Source: an uncultured Ruminococcus sp.
Lineage (GTDB): Bacteria > Bacillota > Clostridia > Oscillospirales > Acutalibacteraceae
DNA length: 64,000 bases
Direction: 5' to 3'
Assembly: GCA_910585865.1 (NCBI GenBank)
Contig: CAJUGO010000005.1
Span: 45,852 to 109,851, forward strand
Shown here in pieces: positions 44,498-53,350 of this stretch (the stretch's first letter is position 1; each line of letters opens with the position of its first letter). Made by a program: the position numbers and the translations under genes. The notes below the pieces were generated by a model. The model ran no database searches and had not been told where the DNA came from. It saw nothing but the letters and a program-made list of their open reading frames with translations.

Positions 44498-45676
44498 ATG
44501 CTTTTAAAATTCATCAGGTTTTTCAGGGGATACGTTGACTTTTACGCAAGCGGAAAGTTTCCGGAGCGATTTATGAATATTACCGCAAAATATGGTATAA
44601 ATCTTTGGAATGCCGTACCTGTGGATAATGGAATAAGCGCATCTATGTATGTTTGTGATTATCGAAAAATCCGGTTTGCAGCACAAAAGGCACGAGTAAA
44701 GACAAACGTCGTCAGACGTCACGGCATGCCGTTTATTATTAATCGTTATAAATCAAGGGTAGGTTTGGCAGCCGGAGCTGTTGTCGGTATTATACTTTTA
44801 CTTATTTTGTCAAATTTTATTTGGTCAATCAGAATTTTAGGAGCAAATCATATAAGCGATACATATCTTTACAGCGTTCTTGCAGAAAACGGTGTAAGCG
44901 TGGGGGCGTATAAAAACAATATTGATGTTGAAAGTATTGAACGAACTATATCTATAAAAGTAAAACAAATTGGCTGGATGAGTATTAATATAACAGGTAA
45001 TATTATTGATGTGGAAATAAAAGAAAAAACAGATAAACCTCATATTGATAGCAGTACGAAACCCTGCAATATAAAAGCAAAATGTGATGGGGTTATTACA
45101 AAAGTCAAAGCCTCAAGCGGAAGTATTAAAGTGCTTAAAGGAAGCGGTGTCACAAAAGGAGACTTGCTTGTAAGCGGAATAACCGAAACAAAATTAGATA
45201 CAATACAATATGTGCGTGCAAATGCCGAAGTGTTTGCAGATGTATTTGATAAAAGAAAATATTCTGTGCCCAAAAAATCTGAATATTACTCCTTAAAGGA
45301 AGATAAGACGGATAGGAAGCGTTTAAAGTTTTTGTGGCTTGAATTACCTTGTTCTCTTTCCTTTGAAAACTATGAAGATTCAGTAGGATGTACAGAATCA
45401 CAAAATTTGTTTGTTAACGATGTAGTGCTCCCCGTAGGCATAAATACGCTGACTACTCAAAAAATTGCAAAAGAGAAATGTAACATAAGTAAATCAGAAG
45501 TCGAAAAGATAATTTGCAATGATTATATGCTTTATGAAGTATTTAACAAACAAAACAGCACAACAATAAAAAGAGATGTTGTTATAAAAGAGAGTAATGA
45601 CAGTTTTGATTGCACAGTTGATTATGTTTTTAATGAAAATATTGCAGAAAGCGTAGATTTTGATGTGACAGAATAA
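44498..45676 (+). CDS. yqfD: sporulation protein YqfD
   Basis: A 392-residue sporulation membrane protein. N-terminal cytoplasmic domain (about 1-85), one membrane helix (about 90-112, VGLAAGAVVGIILLLILSNFIWSI), and an outside POTRA-like/SpoIV-type domain with RILGANHISD and IGWMSINITGNIIDVEIKE. Conserved VKASSGSIKVLKGSGVTKGDLLVSG follows. The family is required for efficient sporulation. GAGGTG Shine-Dalgarno. In Bacillus the next gene is phoH; here it is ymdB, so the order is rearranged. Confidence 0.95.
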   Translation: MLLKFIRFFRGYVDFYASGKFPERFMNITAKYGINLWNAVPVDNGISASMYVCDYRKIRFAAQKARVKTNVVRRHGMPFIINRYKSRVGLAAGAVVGIILLLILSNFIWSIRILGANHISDTYLYSVLAENGVSVGAYKNNIDVESIERTISIKVKQIGWMSINITGNIIDVEIKEKTDKPHIDSSTKPCNIKAKCDGVITKVKASSGSIKVLKGSGVTKGDLLVSGITETKLDTIQYVRANAEVFADVFDKRKYSVPKKSEYYSLKEDKTDRKRLKFLWLELPCSLSFENYEDSVGCTESQNLFVNDVVLPVGINTLTTQKIAKEKCNISKSEVEKIICNDYMLYEVFNKQNSTTIKRDVVIKESNDSFDCTVDYVFNENIAESVDFDVTE

Positions 45677-45809
45677 TAAAAGTATGGTATAATTTTCAAA
45701 TGGATTCTGAAATATTATTTGCAGTGAATTACAGGGAAGAAATACAGTAGTATTTTATTATTGTCAGAAAATTTTGGATGTATTATTTTTTATAAAGCGG
45801 GGGATTTTG

Positions 45810-46583
45810 TTGAGAATATTATGTATAGGAGATGTTGTCGGAAGTATAGGATGCCAGTTTTTGCGCAGTAAACTGCATGCTGTAAAAAAGATAAAAGGAA
45901 TTGACTTTGTTATATGCAACGGGGAAAATTCTGCTGACGGCAACGGAATTACTCCGGTTTCGGCAAAATATCTGTTTGACAGCGGTGTTGACGCTCTTAC
46001 ACTCGGCAATCATGCTTTCCGAAGAAGAGAAATATATGAGTATCTTGATGAATCTGTATTTATGGTGCGCCCTGCAAATTTTCCTGAAAAAACTACCCCG
46101 GGCAGAGGTATAATAAATGTCGATACCGGGCGCAGAATAATAAGCATAATAAACATTATGGGAAATTCTTATATGGATAACACTCTTAATTGTGCTTTTG
46201 AATGTGCAGATAAAATGATAAAAAAAGCAGAGAGTAATATTATAATTGTAGATTTTCATGCCGAAGCATCAGGTGAGAAGAGAGCAATGGGATATTATCT
46301 CGACGGCAGAGTGTCAGCTGTGTTCGGAACGCACACTCATGTTCAGACATCTGATGCGCAGGTGCTTCCAAAAGGTACAGGATATATTACCGATGTCGGC
46401 ATGACGGGTACAATACATTCTGTGCTGGGGGTAAAAAGTGAAATTATAATTAATAAACTTAAAACGAAAATGCCGGCAAGGTTTGATTTGGCAAGCGGAG
46501 ACTGTAAGATGGAATGTGCAATTTTCGATATTGATGATAAAACGGGCAAATGTGTGGAAGCGCAGTCTTTGCGTATAGAATAA
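45810..46583 (+). CDS. ymdB: YmdB family metallophosphoesterase
   Basis: A calcineurin-like phosphoesterase of the TIGR00282 family; the Bacillus protein has cyclic-nucleotide phosphodiesterase activity and affects biofilm and motility decisions. The 257 residues contain the metal ligands in ILCIGDVVG, CNGENSADGNG, LGNHAFRRREI, RPANFP, VDFHAEASGEKRAMG and FGTHTHVQTSD. TTG 45810 is chosen: it follows GGGGGA at five bases and puts the conserved RILCIGDVVG at the N-terminus; the frame is open to 45774. In Bacillus ymdB is next to spoVS and rny; neither is here. Confidence 0.95.
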   Translation: MRILCIGDVVGSIGCQFLRSKLHAVKKIKGIDFVICNGENSADGNGITPVSAKYLFDSGVDALTLGNHAFRRREIYEYLDESVFMVRPANFPEKTTPGRGIINVDTGRRIISIINIMGNSYMDNTLNCAFECADKMIKKAESNIIIVDFHAEASGEKRAMGYYLDGRVSAVFGTHTHVQTSDAQVLPKGTGYITDVGMTGTIHSVLGVKSEIIINKLKTKMPARFDLASGDCKMECAIFDIDDKTGKCVEAQSLRIE

Positions 46584-46620
46584 ACGGGAAATTTATTTTA
46601 CAGTTTATACTAAAATTGTA

Positions 46621-46649
46621 TTGCAAAAATTGTACAGGGAAGCTATAAT
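46621..46649 (+). promoter_or_regulatory. promoter of the fakA leader
   Basis: TTGCAA (46621-46626), 17-base spacer, TATAAT (46644-46649). Transcription would start about 280 bases before fakA. Confidence 0.72.
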
Positions 46650-46654
46650 AAAAA

Positions 46655-46932
46655 TAACTGTGGAATAATAAACGCATAGGATTTGAAGTAATAAAAGCGG
46701 TATGCGTTTATGATTTAATGCCTGATCAACAATTTAAATATTTTATCTTATCAAATACAAAACGGATTTATTATTTGAACTGTCATATTGCTTGAAATAC
46801 GTATTTGATAGAACAGGCTTATCAATTGCTGACTGAATTAGAATCATCGTAATTTTCTTAAACGGCAGTATATAATTGCCGTTTGTTCAGTAAGCATTAT
46901 ATTATATGTACATTAAAAAGGATGTGCTTAAA
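46655..46932 (+). promoter_or_regulatory. long structured leader upstream of fakA
   Basis: The leader contains three perfect inverted repeats: a 10-bp stem 46669-46678/46701-46710, a 10-bp stem 46749-46758/46801-46810, and an 8-bp hairpin 46860-46867/46877-46884 close to the start codon. No T run follows the last. I do not recognise a known riboswitch class. Confidence 0.42.
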
Positions 46933-48576
46933 ATGATTAACGGACAAATTTTAAAGCAGGCTATAATTTCGGGTGCCAACAATATTAGTTCGCAAAAGAA
47001 CAAAATAAATGATCTTAATATTTTTCCTGTACCCGACGGCGACACCGGTACAAATATGTCAATGACTGCTGTCGCAGCTGCAAAAGCTCTTGAAGGTTAT
47101 GAAGGGGAAAGTGCCGGAGAAGTTGCCGGAATTACCGCTTCAGCAATGCTGAGAGGAGCGCGCGGAAACTCCGGTGTAATTACATCTCTTATTTTCAGAG
47201 GCTTTGCACAGGGTCTTAAGGAAATGGAAGAAGTAAATGGAAAAAATCTTGCTGCGGCACTTGGAATAGGTGTTGACGCTGCATATAAAGCTGTAATGAA
47301 GCCGACTGAAGGTACAATTCTTACGGTGGCAAGAATGGCTTATGAAGCAGGTGTTGAAGCATCAAAGAATAACAATGATGCTGTTTTTGTGTGGCAGACC
47401 ATATGTGACAAGGCAAATGAAGCTTTAATGATTACCCCTGAACTTCTTCCGGTGCTGAAAAAAGCAGGTGTTGTTGATGCGGGCGGTAAGGGACTCTGCG
47501 TTATTTTTGAGGGAATGCTGTCTGTCATTAAAGACGATATATTGATAGAATATGATGAAGATTCTTCAGAAACTACAGTTGACACTTTTGAAAGTGCGGC
47601 AGCTGAGTTTGATGATGATATCACGTTTACCTACTGCACGGAATTTATTGTAGGAAGAGACGCTCAAATCAATACTGATCCTCAGCAGCTTCGCGAATAT
47701 CTTGAAACGATCGGAGACTGTGTTGTTGTTGTCAGTGATGATGAAATTATTAAGGTTCATGTCCACACAGAACAACCGGGTAAGGCTCTTACAAAGGGGT
47801 TGGAATTCGGTCAGCTTCTGACTGTCAAAGTTGAGAATATGAAAGAGCAGCATAAGAATGTTAAAAAGACAAAAAAAGCTGAAAAAGAAGTCTTTACGCC
47901 TGCGGAGCCTGTTGAAAATATTGGATTTGTTGCCGTTGCAGCAGGTGAAGGTTTAAAAAATCTGTTTAAAGATCTTGGATGTATTAATGTTGTATCAGGC
48001 GGTCAGAGTATGAATCCCAGCACTGATGATATTTATGCTGCTGTTATGGCTACACCAGCAAAAAATGTTCTTGTTCTCCCGAATAACAAAAATATTATTC
48101 TTGCTGCGGAACAGACAGTACCAATGGTTGAAGACAGAAATGTTATTATTGTTCCTACACGTACAATACCGCAGGGTATGACTGCTATGCTGAACTTTGA
48201 CCCTGAAATTTCCGCCGAAAGTAATGCGCAGCTGATGATGGATGCTGTGCACGGTGTGGGTACGGGACTTGTAACCTTTGCGGCACGCAGCAGTGAATTT
48301 GGAGGCAAAAAGATCAAAGAGGGCGATATTATTGCTCTTGAAAACGGCAAACTAACTATAACAGAAAAGAGTGCGGTAAAAGCACTTGTAAAGCTTGCAA
48401 AGAATATGGTAACACGGGACAGCTCATTTATTACTGTTATTTACGGTAATGATATAAGCGATGCGGATGCTGAAAGAGCATATGAAGAGCTTCGCGATAA
48501 ATTCGGTTCTCGTACGGATATTACCCTTGTCAAGGGCGACCAGCCGGTATATTACTTTATTTTAAGCGTGGAATAA
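46933..48576 (+). CDS. fakA: fatty acid kinase subunit FakA (DAK1/DegV-linked)
   Basis: FakA phosphorylates fatty acids bound to FakB/DegV proteins, feeding phospholipid synthesis. The 547 residues have a DAK2/DhaL-type nucleotide-binding domain (about 1-200: NDLNIFPVPDGDTGTNM, LRGARGNSGVITS, ADAGGKG-like VVDAGGKGLC), a middle domain (CTEFIVG, VVVSDDEIIKVHVHTEQPG), and a C-terminal DegV-like domain (VVSGGQSMNPSTDDI, VLPNNKNII). ATG 46933 is chosen over 46906 because it matches family N-termini and has AAGGA upstream. The cognate FakB-like gene in the window is at 5492-6355; recG follows. Confidence 0.95.
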   Translation: MINGQILKQAIISGANNISSQKNKINDLNIFPVPDGDTGTNMSMTAVAAAKALEGYEGESAGEVAGITASAMLRGARGNSGVITSLIFRGFAQGLKEMEEVNGKNLAAALGIGVDAAYKAVMKPTEGTILTVARMAYEAGVEASKNNNDAVFVWQTICDKANEALMITPELLPVLKKAGVVDAGGKGLCVIFEGMLSVIKDDILIEYDEDSSETTVDTFESAAAEFDDDITFTYCTEFIVGRDAQINTDPQQLREYLETIGDCVVVVSDDEIIKVHVHTEQPGKALTKGLEFGQLLTVKVENMKEQHKNVKKTKKAEKEVFTPAEPVENIGFVAVAAGEGLKNLFKDLGCINVVSGGQSMNPSTDDIYAAVMATPAKNVLVLPNNKNIILAAEQTVPMVEDRNVIIVPTRTIPQGMTAMLNFDPEISAESNAQLMMDAVHGVGTGLVTFAARSSEFGGKKIKEGDIIALENGKLTITEKSAVKALVKLAKNMVTRDSSFITVIYGNDISDADAERAYEELRDKFGSRTDITLVKGDQPVYYFILSVE

Positions 48577-48642
48577 GTTTTTTCGGGGAGCATAATTTTA
48601 AAAGTTATGCTCCTTTTCAGATATTTAAATCAGAGAATAAGT

Positions 48643-50688
48643 ATGGCTTCACTTTATAAAATGCCTGTTTCAAATCTGAGTGGGATAGGCGCAAAGCGCG
48701 CAGCTTTGTTCGGTAAGCTCGGAATAAAAAGCGTAGGAGATTTACTTAATTTTTACCCCCGTGCATATGAGGACTGGAGTACGGTTGAAAAAATCGGGCA
48801 GCTTGAATATGGAGGAACATTTTGCATAAGGGCTGTTCTTGGTGCGCCGATAACAGATTCCAGAATAAGCGGGGGACGCATTATTTCAAAGGGGCTGGTG
48901 TATGATGATACCGGTTCTTTGCAGATTGTATTTTTCAACAATCGCTATATCAGCAATATGCTGAAGGGTGGAAATGAGTACTTTTTTTACGGAAAAGTTA
49001 CAGTAGATTCATTTGGAATGCAGATGGTGTCTCCTACATTTTCTCCTATATCAGACGGGATGAGGATTCACCCTGTATATAAACAGACTTCAGGTCTTGT
49101 AAGCAAAACAATTTCTAATGCTGTCAGGCAGGCTCTTGCACTTCTTCCAAAAGAAATTAATGATCCTTTGCCTGATAATGTCCGCAGTGTGTTCGGGTTA
49201 TGTTCGTTGAGACAGGCGCTCAATGATATACACTTTCCAAAGAATAGGGATTCGCTTGATGCGGCTCGAAAAAGGCTTGTAACAGAAGAACTCGTTGTTC
49301 TTAACCTGGGTATGAGAAATCTTAAAAACCACAGCAGGGGGAAAAGCGGCGTTCAAATTAAAAAAGATTATTTGGGCGAATTTGAAACTTTTTTACCATT
49401 TACTTTAACAAATGCTCAGAAGAGGGCTGCGGCGGACTGTGTGTCAGATATTATGAATAAAACGACACCAATGAATCGTCTTGTTCAGGGCGATGTCGGA
49501 TCGGGAAAAACTGTAATTGCTGCTTCCGTATGTTATACTGTTATCAAAAACGGTTATCAGGCAGCATTTATGGCGCCTACTGAAATCCTTGCACGTCAGC
49601 ATTACGAAACATTTAGTAAACTCTTTGAAAACACATCTGTAAATGTTGCATTGCTTACAGGCTCACTGAAAGAATCTGAAAAAGAGAGTGTAAGAAAAGA
49701 ACTTGCAGAAGGCACAATAAGTATGATTATCGGAACACATGCCCTAATAACCGATAAAACTGAGTTTAATAATCTGGGATTAGCTGTGACAGACGAACAG
49801 CATCGATTTGGCGTAGCTCAGCGTGCAAAACTTCTTGCAAAGGGAGAGAATCCTCATTTGCTTGTAATGAGCGCAACACCGATTCCAAGAACTCTCGGAC
49901 TTATTATATTCGGTGACTTGGATATTTCAATAATTGATGAACTGCCTCCGTTAAGAAAGCCTGTAAAAACAGTGATCAGAAGTGCGTCTCAAAGAAAAGG
50001 GATTTATGATTTTATACGCAGAGAAGTTGTTGAGGGACGTCAGGCGTATATAGTCTGTCCCCTTGTTGAAGAAGGAGAACTTGAAGATGTGGCCGCTGCG
50101 GAAGAATATGCTGCAGAGCTTATGATGAAAGAGTTTTCCGATATTGCAGTAGGACTTGTCCACGGTCAGATGAAATCTGATGAAAAGGATGAAGTGATGA
50201 AGAAATTTGTTGCTAACGAGTACTCGGTGCTTGTTGCAACAACTGTAATCGAAGTGGGTGTTGATGTTCCGAATGCCTCAATAATAGTAATAGAAAATGC
50301 AGAACGCTTTGGCCTCTCACAGCTGCATCAGCTCAGAGGAAGAGTGGGAAGGGGAAAGTTTCAGTCATACTGTATTTTGATAAACGATAAAAGCAGTCAG
50401 GTAACACGTGAACGGCTCGAGGTTATGTGCGCAACAAATGACGGATTTAAAATTGCTGATGAAGATTTAAAAATGAGAGGTCCCGGAGACTTTTTTGGAG
50501 AACGGCAACATGGTCTTCCTCAGCTGTCCATAGCTGATTTTGCTGATACGGCAAGTTTAGAGCTTTCTCAAAAAGTTGCAGATTATATTTTATTTAAACA
50601 TAAAGATATTTACAGTGATGAATTAAGGTTATTGAGAACTGAGATTGACAGACTTTTTGAGCGCGGAGGAGCCAATACACTGAACTAA
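48643..50688 (+). CDS. recG: ATP-dependent DNA helicase RecG
   Basis: Branch-migration helicase that remodels stalled replication forks and Holliday junctions. The 681-residue length is normal. It has the wedge/OB domain (about 60-150), helicase domain 1 with Walker A QGDVGSGKT (about 281) and a DEQH box (TDEQHRFG), helicase domain 2 (ATTVIEVGVDVPNAS, HQLRGRVGRGKFQSYC) and the C-terminal TRG-type segment (RGPGDFFGERQHGLP). ATG 48643 gives the standard N-terminus; the frame is open to 48607 without a ribosome binding site. Downstream of fakA, as in many Firmicutes. Confidence 0.97.
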   Translation: MASLYKMPVSNLSGIGAKRAALFGKLGIKSVGDLLNFYPRAYEDWSTVEKIGQLEYGGTFCIRAVLGAPITDSRISGGRIISKGLVYDDTGSLQIVFFNNRYISNMLKGGNEYFFYGKVTVDSFGMQMVSPTFSPISDGMRIHPVYKQTSGLVSKTISNAVRQALALLPKEINDPLPDNVRSVFGLCSLRQALNDIHFPKNRDSLDAARKRLVTEELVVLNLGMRNLKNHSRGKSGVQIKKDYLGEFETFLPFTLTNAQKRAAADCVSDIMNKTTPMNRLVQGDVGSGKTVIAASVCYTVIKNGYQAAFMAPTEILARQHYETFSKLFENTSVNVALLTGSLKESEKESVRKELAEGTISMIIGTHALITDKTEFNNLGLAVTDEQHRFGVAQRAKLLAKGENPHLLVMSATPIPRTLGLIIFGDLDISIIDELPPLRKPVKTVIRSASQRKGIYDFIRREVVEGRQAYIVCPLVEEGELEDVAAAEEYAAELMMKEFSDIAVGLVHGQMKSDEKDEVMKKFVANEYSVLVATTVIEVGVDVPNASIIVIENAERFGLSQLHQLRGRVGRGKFQSYCILINDKSSQVTRERLEVMCATNDGFKIADEDLKMRGPGDFFGERQHGLPQLSIADFADTASLELSQKVADYILFKHKDIYSDELRLLRTEIDRLFERGGANTLN

Positions 50689-50767
50689 AACATGTAAAAA
50701 TTATACTTGATATATTTGTTTTTTGAATGGCTCAACAAAAAATAAAACAGAGGAGAGATATGTTTAT

Positions 50768-52120
50768 ATGAGATACAAATCAATAAAAATACTTTCTATA
50801 TTTTTAGTATTGATAATTATGGCAATATCGGCTGTATTACCCGGAAGTGCAGTTTCATATTCAAATGATGTAAAAACCCAGTCGGATTCAATACTTCTTG
50901 TAAATATGGATTCCGGACAGGTAGTGTTTGAAAAGGATGCTGATTCAAAACGATATCCGGCGTCAACAACAAAAATAATGACCTATATTATTGCTGTAGA
51001 GAATATTGATGATCTTGAAAATACCCGCATTCCAATAAAGCAGTCAGTACTTGACGTTCTTGAGGGAACAGGCAGCTCGCTTGCAAATGTTGCGAATCAT
51101 GTTGGAAAAACCATGAGCGCAATTGATTTGCTGTATAGCATGATGGTTCCATCAGGAAATGATGCGGCGGTCGTATTGGCGGATTACGTGGGAAACGGCA
51201 ATACGGGAAATTTTGTGAAGATGATGAATGAAAAAGCAAAGAAACTTGGCTGCGAAAATACACATTTTGAAAATCCCGACGGTCTGCATAACAGTAACCA
51301 TTACACAACAGCCCGTGATCTTTATAAGATAACCTCATATGCGCTTACTCTGCCGAAATTTTCAGAAATTTCAGATACTTGTACATATTACTGTGAAGAT
51401 GAGGAATATCCTTTAATTACAACTAATTATTTAATTGACCAGAATCGAGGCGGCGATTACTATTATATGTATGCCAAAGGTGTAAAAACAGGTACTACTA
51501 ATGAAGCGGGAAGATGTCTTGTTACAACAGCTTCAGCTGATGGATATTCTTATATTGCTGTATTGCTTCATGCTCCATATAAGGAGGGCGAAATTGAAGA
51601 TTACGGTACTATGACAGATGCTGCAGACTTGTTCAGATGGGCACTTACAAGTCTTGAACTTGATACTGTTGCAACCTCATCAATGCCTGTCTGTGAAGAA
51701 AAGGTAAATCTTGCTTGGGGCAGAAAATCTGTTCAGTTAACCCCTGAAAAAAACTTGAGTGCAATTGTTCCAAAAAACTATAATAAAGATAATATAATTA
51801 CGGAATACGATGTCCCGGAAAGTGTTGACGCTCCGCTTGAAAAAGGCACGGTTGTCGGTAAGGCAACAATCTATTATAAAGAAGACGGGAGCGACACAAA
51901 GCAGGTACTGGCATCGGTAAATTTGGTTTCAAGCGAAAAAATTGAGCGCAGCGGTATTCTTTATGTTTTTAACGTAATAGGTACAGTAATTCAGTCATAT
52001 TGGTTTATAATTTTAATCGGTATAATCATATTAATAGTATTGCTTTACTTTATTATTTCAAAAATTAATAATCATCGCGGCAGGAAAAAAAGAAAGGTAA
52101 AAAATTACCGCAATTTTTGA
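50768..52120 (+). CDS. D-alanyl-D-alanine carboxypeptidase (PBP5 type)
   Basis: Low-molecular-weight penicillin-binding protein that removes the terminal D-Ala from peptidoglycan stems. The 450 residues include a signal sequence (about 1-31), the serine protease-like active site Ser66 in STTKIM, SGN (about 128-130), and KTG (about 240), then a beta-rich C-terminal domain, and a membrane helix at about 408-435 with a strongly basic tail (RGRKKRKVKN). A PBP5-type enzyme anchored by a true membrane helix rather than an amphipathic one. A second carboxypeptidase of this type is at 58533. Start by GAGGAGAG upstream of ATG 50768. Confidence 0.95.
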   Translation: MRYKSIKILSIFLVLIIMAISAVLPGSAVSYSNDVKTQSDSILLVNMDSGQVVFEKDADSKRYPASTTKIMTYIIAVENIDDLENTRIPIKQSVLDVLEGTGSSLANVANHVGKTMSAIDLLYSMMVPSGNDAAVVLADYVGNGNTGNFVKMMNEKAKKLGCENTHFENPDGLHNSNHYTTARDLYKITSYALTLPKFSEISDTCTYYCEDEEYPLITTNYLIDQNRGGDYYYMYAKGVKTGTTNEAGRCLVTTASADGYSYIAVLLHAPYKEGEIEDYGTMTDAADLFRWALTSLELDTVATSSMPVCEEKVNLAWGRKSVQLTPEKNLSAIVPKNYNKDNIITEYDVPESVDAPLEKGTVVGKATIYYKEDGSDTKQVLASVNLVSSEKIERSGILYVFNVIGTVIQSYWFIILIGIIILIVLLYFIISKINNHRGRKKRKVKNYRNF

Positions 52121-52159
52121 TAAAACATTGATGTAATTTTTTTGTAAATAAATAGTTAC

Positions 52160-52187
52160 TTGATATTTCTTTGGATTATGCTATAAT
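52160..52187 (+). promoter_or_regulatory. nrdR promoter
   Basis: TTGATA (52160-52165), 16-base spacer, TATAAT (52182-52187), about 45 bases before the start codon. Confidence 0.72.
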
Positions 52188-52231
52188 TACAATATAGAAT
52201 TATAGTTTAATAATTACGAGGAGGTACCGTT

Positions 52232-52690
52232 ATGAAATGTCCATATTGCGGTTATGAAGAGAGCAAGGTAATTGATTCCCGTTCAGCGGATGACGGTGAA
52301 AGAATACGCAGAAGAAGAGAGTGTCTTAAATGCGGAAAACGTTTTACAACGCATGAGGTTATTGAAACTGTACCTCTAATTGTGGTAAAACGTGATAAAT
52401 CCCGTGAAGTTTTTGACAGGAACAAGCTTACAGCCGGTCTTTTAAGAGCATGCGAAAAGCGTCCGGTATCAATTGAGCAGATTGAAAATATGGTAAATTA
52501 TATTGAAACAAGGCTTCAAAGCAGTCTTGACCGTGAAATCACAACAATGCAGATTGGTGAGCTTGCAATGGAACAGCTTAAAAATATTGACGAGGTTTCG
52601 TATGTTCGGTTTGCGTCTGTATACAGACAGTTTAAGGACATTAACACATTTATGGATGAGCTTAATAAGCTTTTGACGGAGAAAAAATAA
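52232..52690 (+). CDS. nrdR: transcriptional repressor NrdR
   Basis: Repressor of ribonucleotide reductase genes that senses dATP/ATP. The 152-residue protein has the N-terminal zinc ribbon (MKCPYCGYEESKVIDSR ... CLKCGKRFTTHE) and an ATP-cone domain (PLIVVKRDKSREVFDRNK ... SYVRFASVYRQFKD). Both are complete. AGGAGGT Shine-Dalgarno. No ribonucleotide reductase gene lies in this window. It has its own promoter and terminator. Confidence 0.98.
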   Translation: MKCPYCGYEESKVIDSRSADDGERIRRRRECLKCGKRFTTHEVIETVPLIVVKRDKSREVFDRNKLTAGLLRACEKRPVSIEQIENMVNYIETRLQSSLDREITTMQIGELAMEQLKNIDEVSYVRFASVYRQFKDINTFMDELNKLLTEKK

Positions 52691-52700
52691 ATACTTTTAT

Positions 52701-52737
52701 AAAAAACGCATTCGATTGTTGTTCGGGTGCGTTTTTT
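52701..52737 (+). terminator. nrdR terminator
   Basis: A 14-bp stem with two G-T pairs (52701-52714 with 52724-52737) ending in six T. Confidence 0.87.
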
Positions 52738-52824
52738 AAAGCTTAAATAGGATTTATATTTAGCAGTTTGCAAAAATATTATTATTTCATGTAAATCGGG
52801 AATACTTATAAAGAGGTGACAAGC

Positions 52825-53010
52825 ATGAAAAATAAATATGAAAACAGCAAAAAACAAGAATCCGTAAATATAAATGATTCTGAGATTCCTACGAACAGTA
52901 AGAATAATAAGAAAACTGCAACAGATAATCAGTGGTTAAGCACAGGTGTGCTGCCTTTTGACGACAATAGAGAGCGGCGTGACGGTCCCGGCGGAGAAAA
53001 GATTCAGTAG
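52825..53010 (+). CDS. small hydrophilic protein with RRDGPGGE tail
   Basis: A 61-residue protein rich in Lys, Asn and Asp in its first half and ending in a compact motif, WLSTGVLPFDDNRERRDGPG and a short charged end. The AAGAGGTG Shine-Dalgarno is six bases before ATG 52825; an in-frame GTG at 52816 is inside it. Codons look like those of neighbours. I do not recognise a characterised family; a low-complexity N-terminus joined to a motif-like C-terminus suggests a short conserved binding element. It lies between nrdR and the dipicolinate genes. Confidence 0.62.
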   Translation: MKNKYENSKKQESVNINDSEIPTNSKNNKKTATDNQWLSTGVLPFDDNRERRDGPGGEKIQ

Positions 53011-53189
53011 ATTTGAATAACAGGATTAATACTGTAAAACAGCAGTTTTAGGCGATGAGCAGGAAGTGTTACAAAATGACAAGATATTCTGATGACAGTA
53101 ATTTTTGCTAAACAGAATGCTTCCCCAAGCTCAAGAAGAATCTATAATCCTTTGTGAATCCCTAAACAATTAAATATTTCTAGTATTAG
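53011..53189. other. spacer after the small gene
   Basis: No gene of confidence. An 11-codon ORF (53076-53111) with a loose ribosome binding site was noticed and rejected. Confidence 0.4.
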
Positions 53190-53236
53190 ACAGACGGTAC
53201 AATTTGGGAAAGTACAAATTGTACTGTCTGTTTTTA
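53190..53236 (+). terminator. first of two tandem terminators
   Basis: A 17-bp stem with one G-T pair (53190-53206 with 53215-53231), eight-base loop, followed by T residues. Strong. Confidence 0.88.
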
Positions 53237-53250
53237 TATTTGTGAGATAT

Positions 53251-53283
53251 AAACGGATGGCTTAAGTGCATATCCGTTTTTTG
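53251..53283 (+). terminator. second tandem terminator
   Basis: An 8-bp stem (53251-53258 with 53272-53279) and T run, 15 bases after the first terminator. Together they insulate the dpa operon from upstream transcription. Confidence 0.72.
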
Positions 53284-53350
53284 TATTGCACAAACAAACC
53301 GACTTGGCATATTATGGCAATATAAAGAATGATAGGTTCGGGTGTTTTAA

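Noticed and set aside
45819..46259. 146-codon minus-strand ORF inside ymdB
   Set aside because: Shadow ORF; the plus strand encodes all metal ligands of YmdB.
53076..53111. 11-codon ORF with an upstream AGGAAG
   Set aside because: Spacing is loose, the peptide is too short to judge and nothing else supports it.
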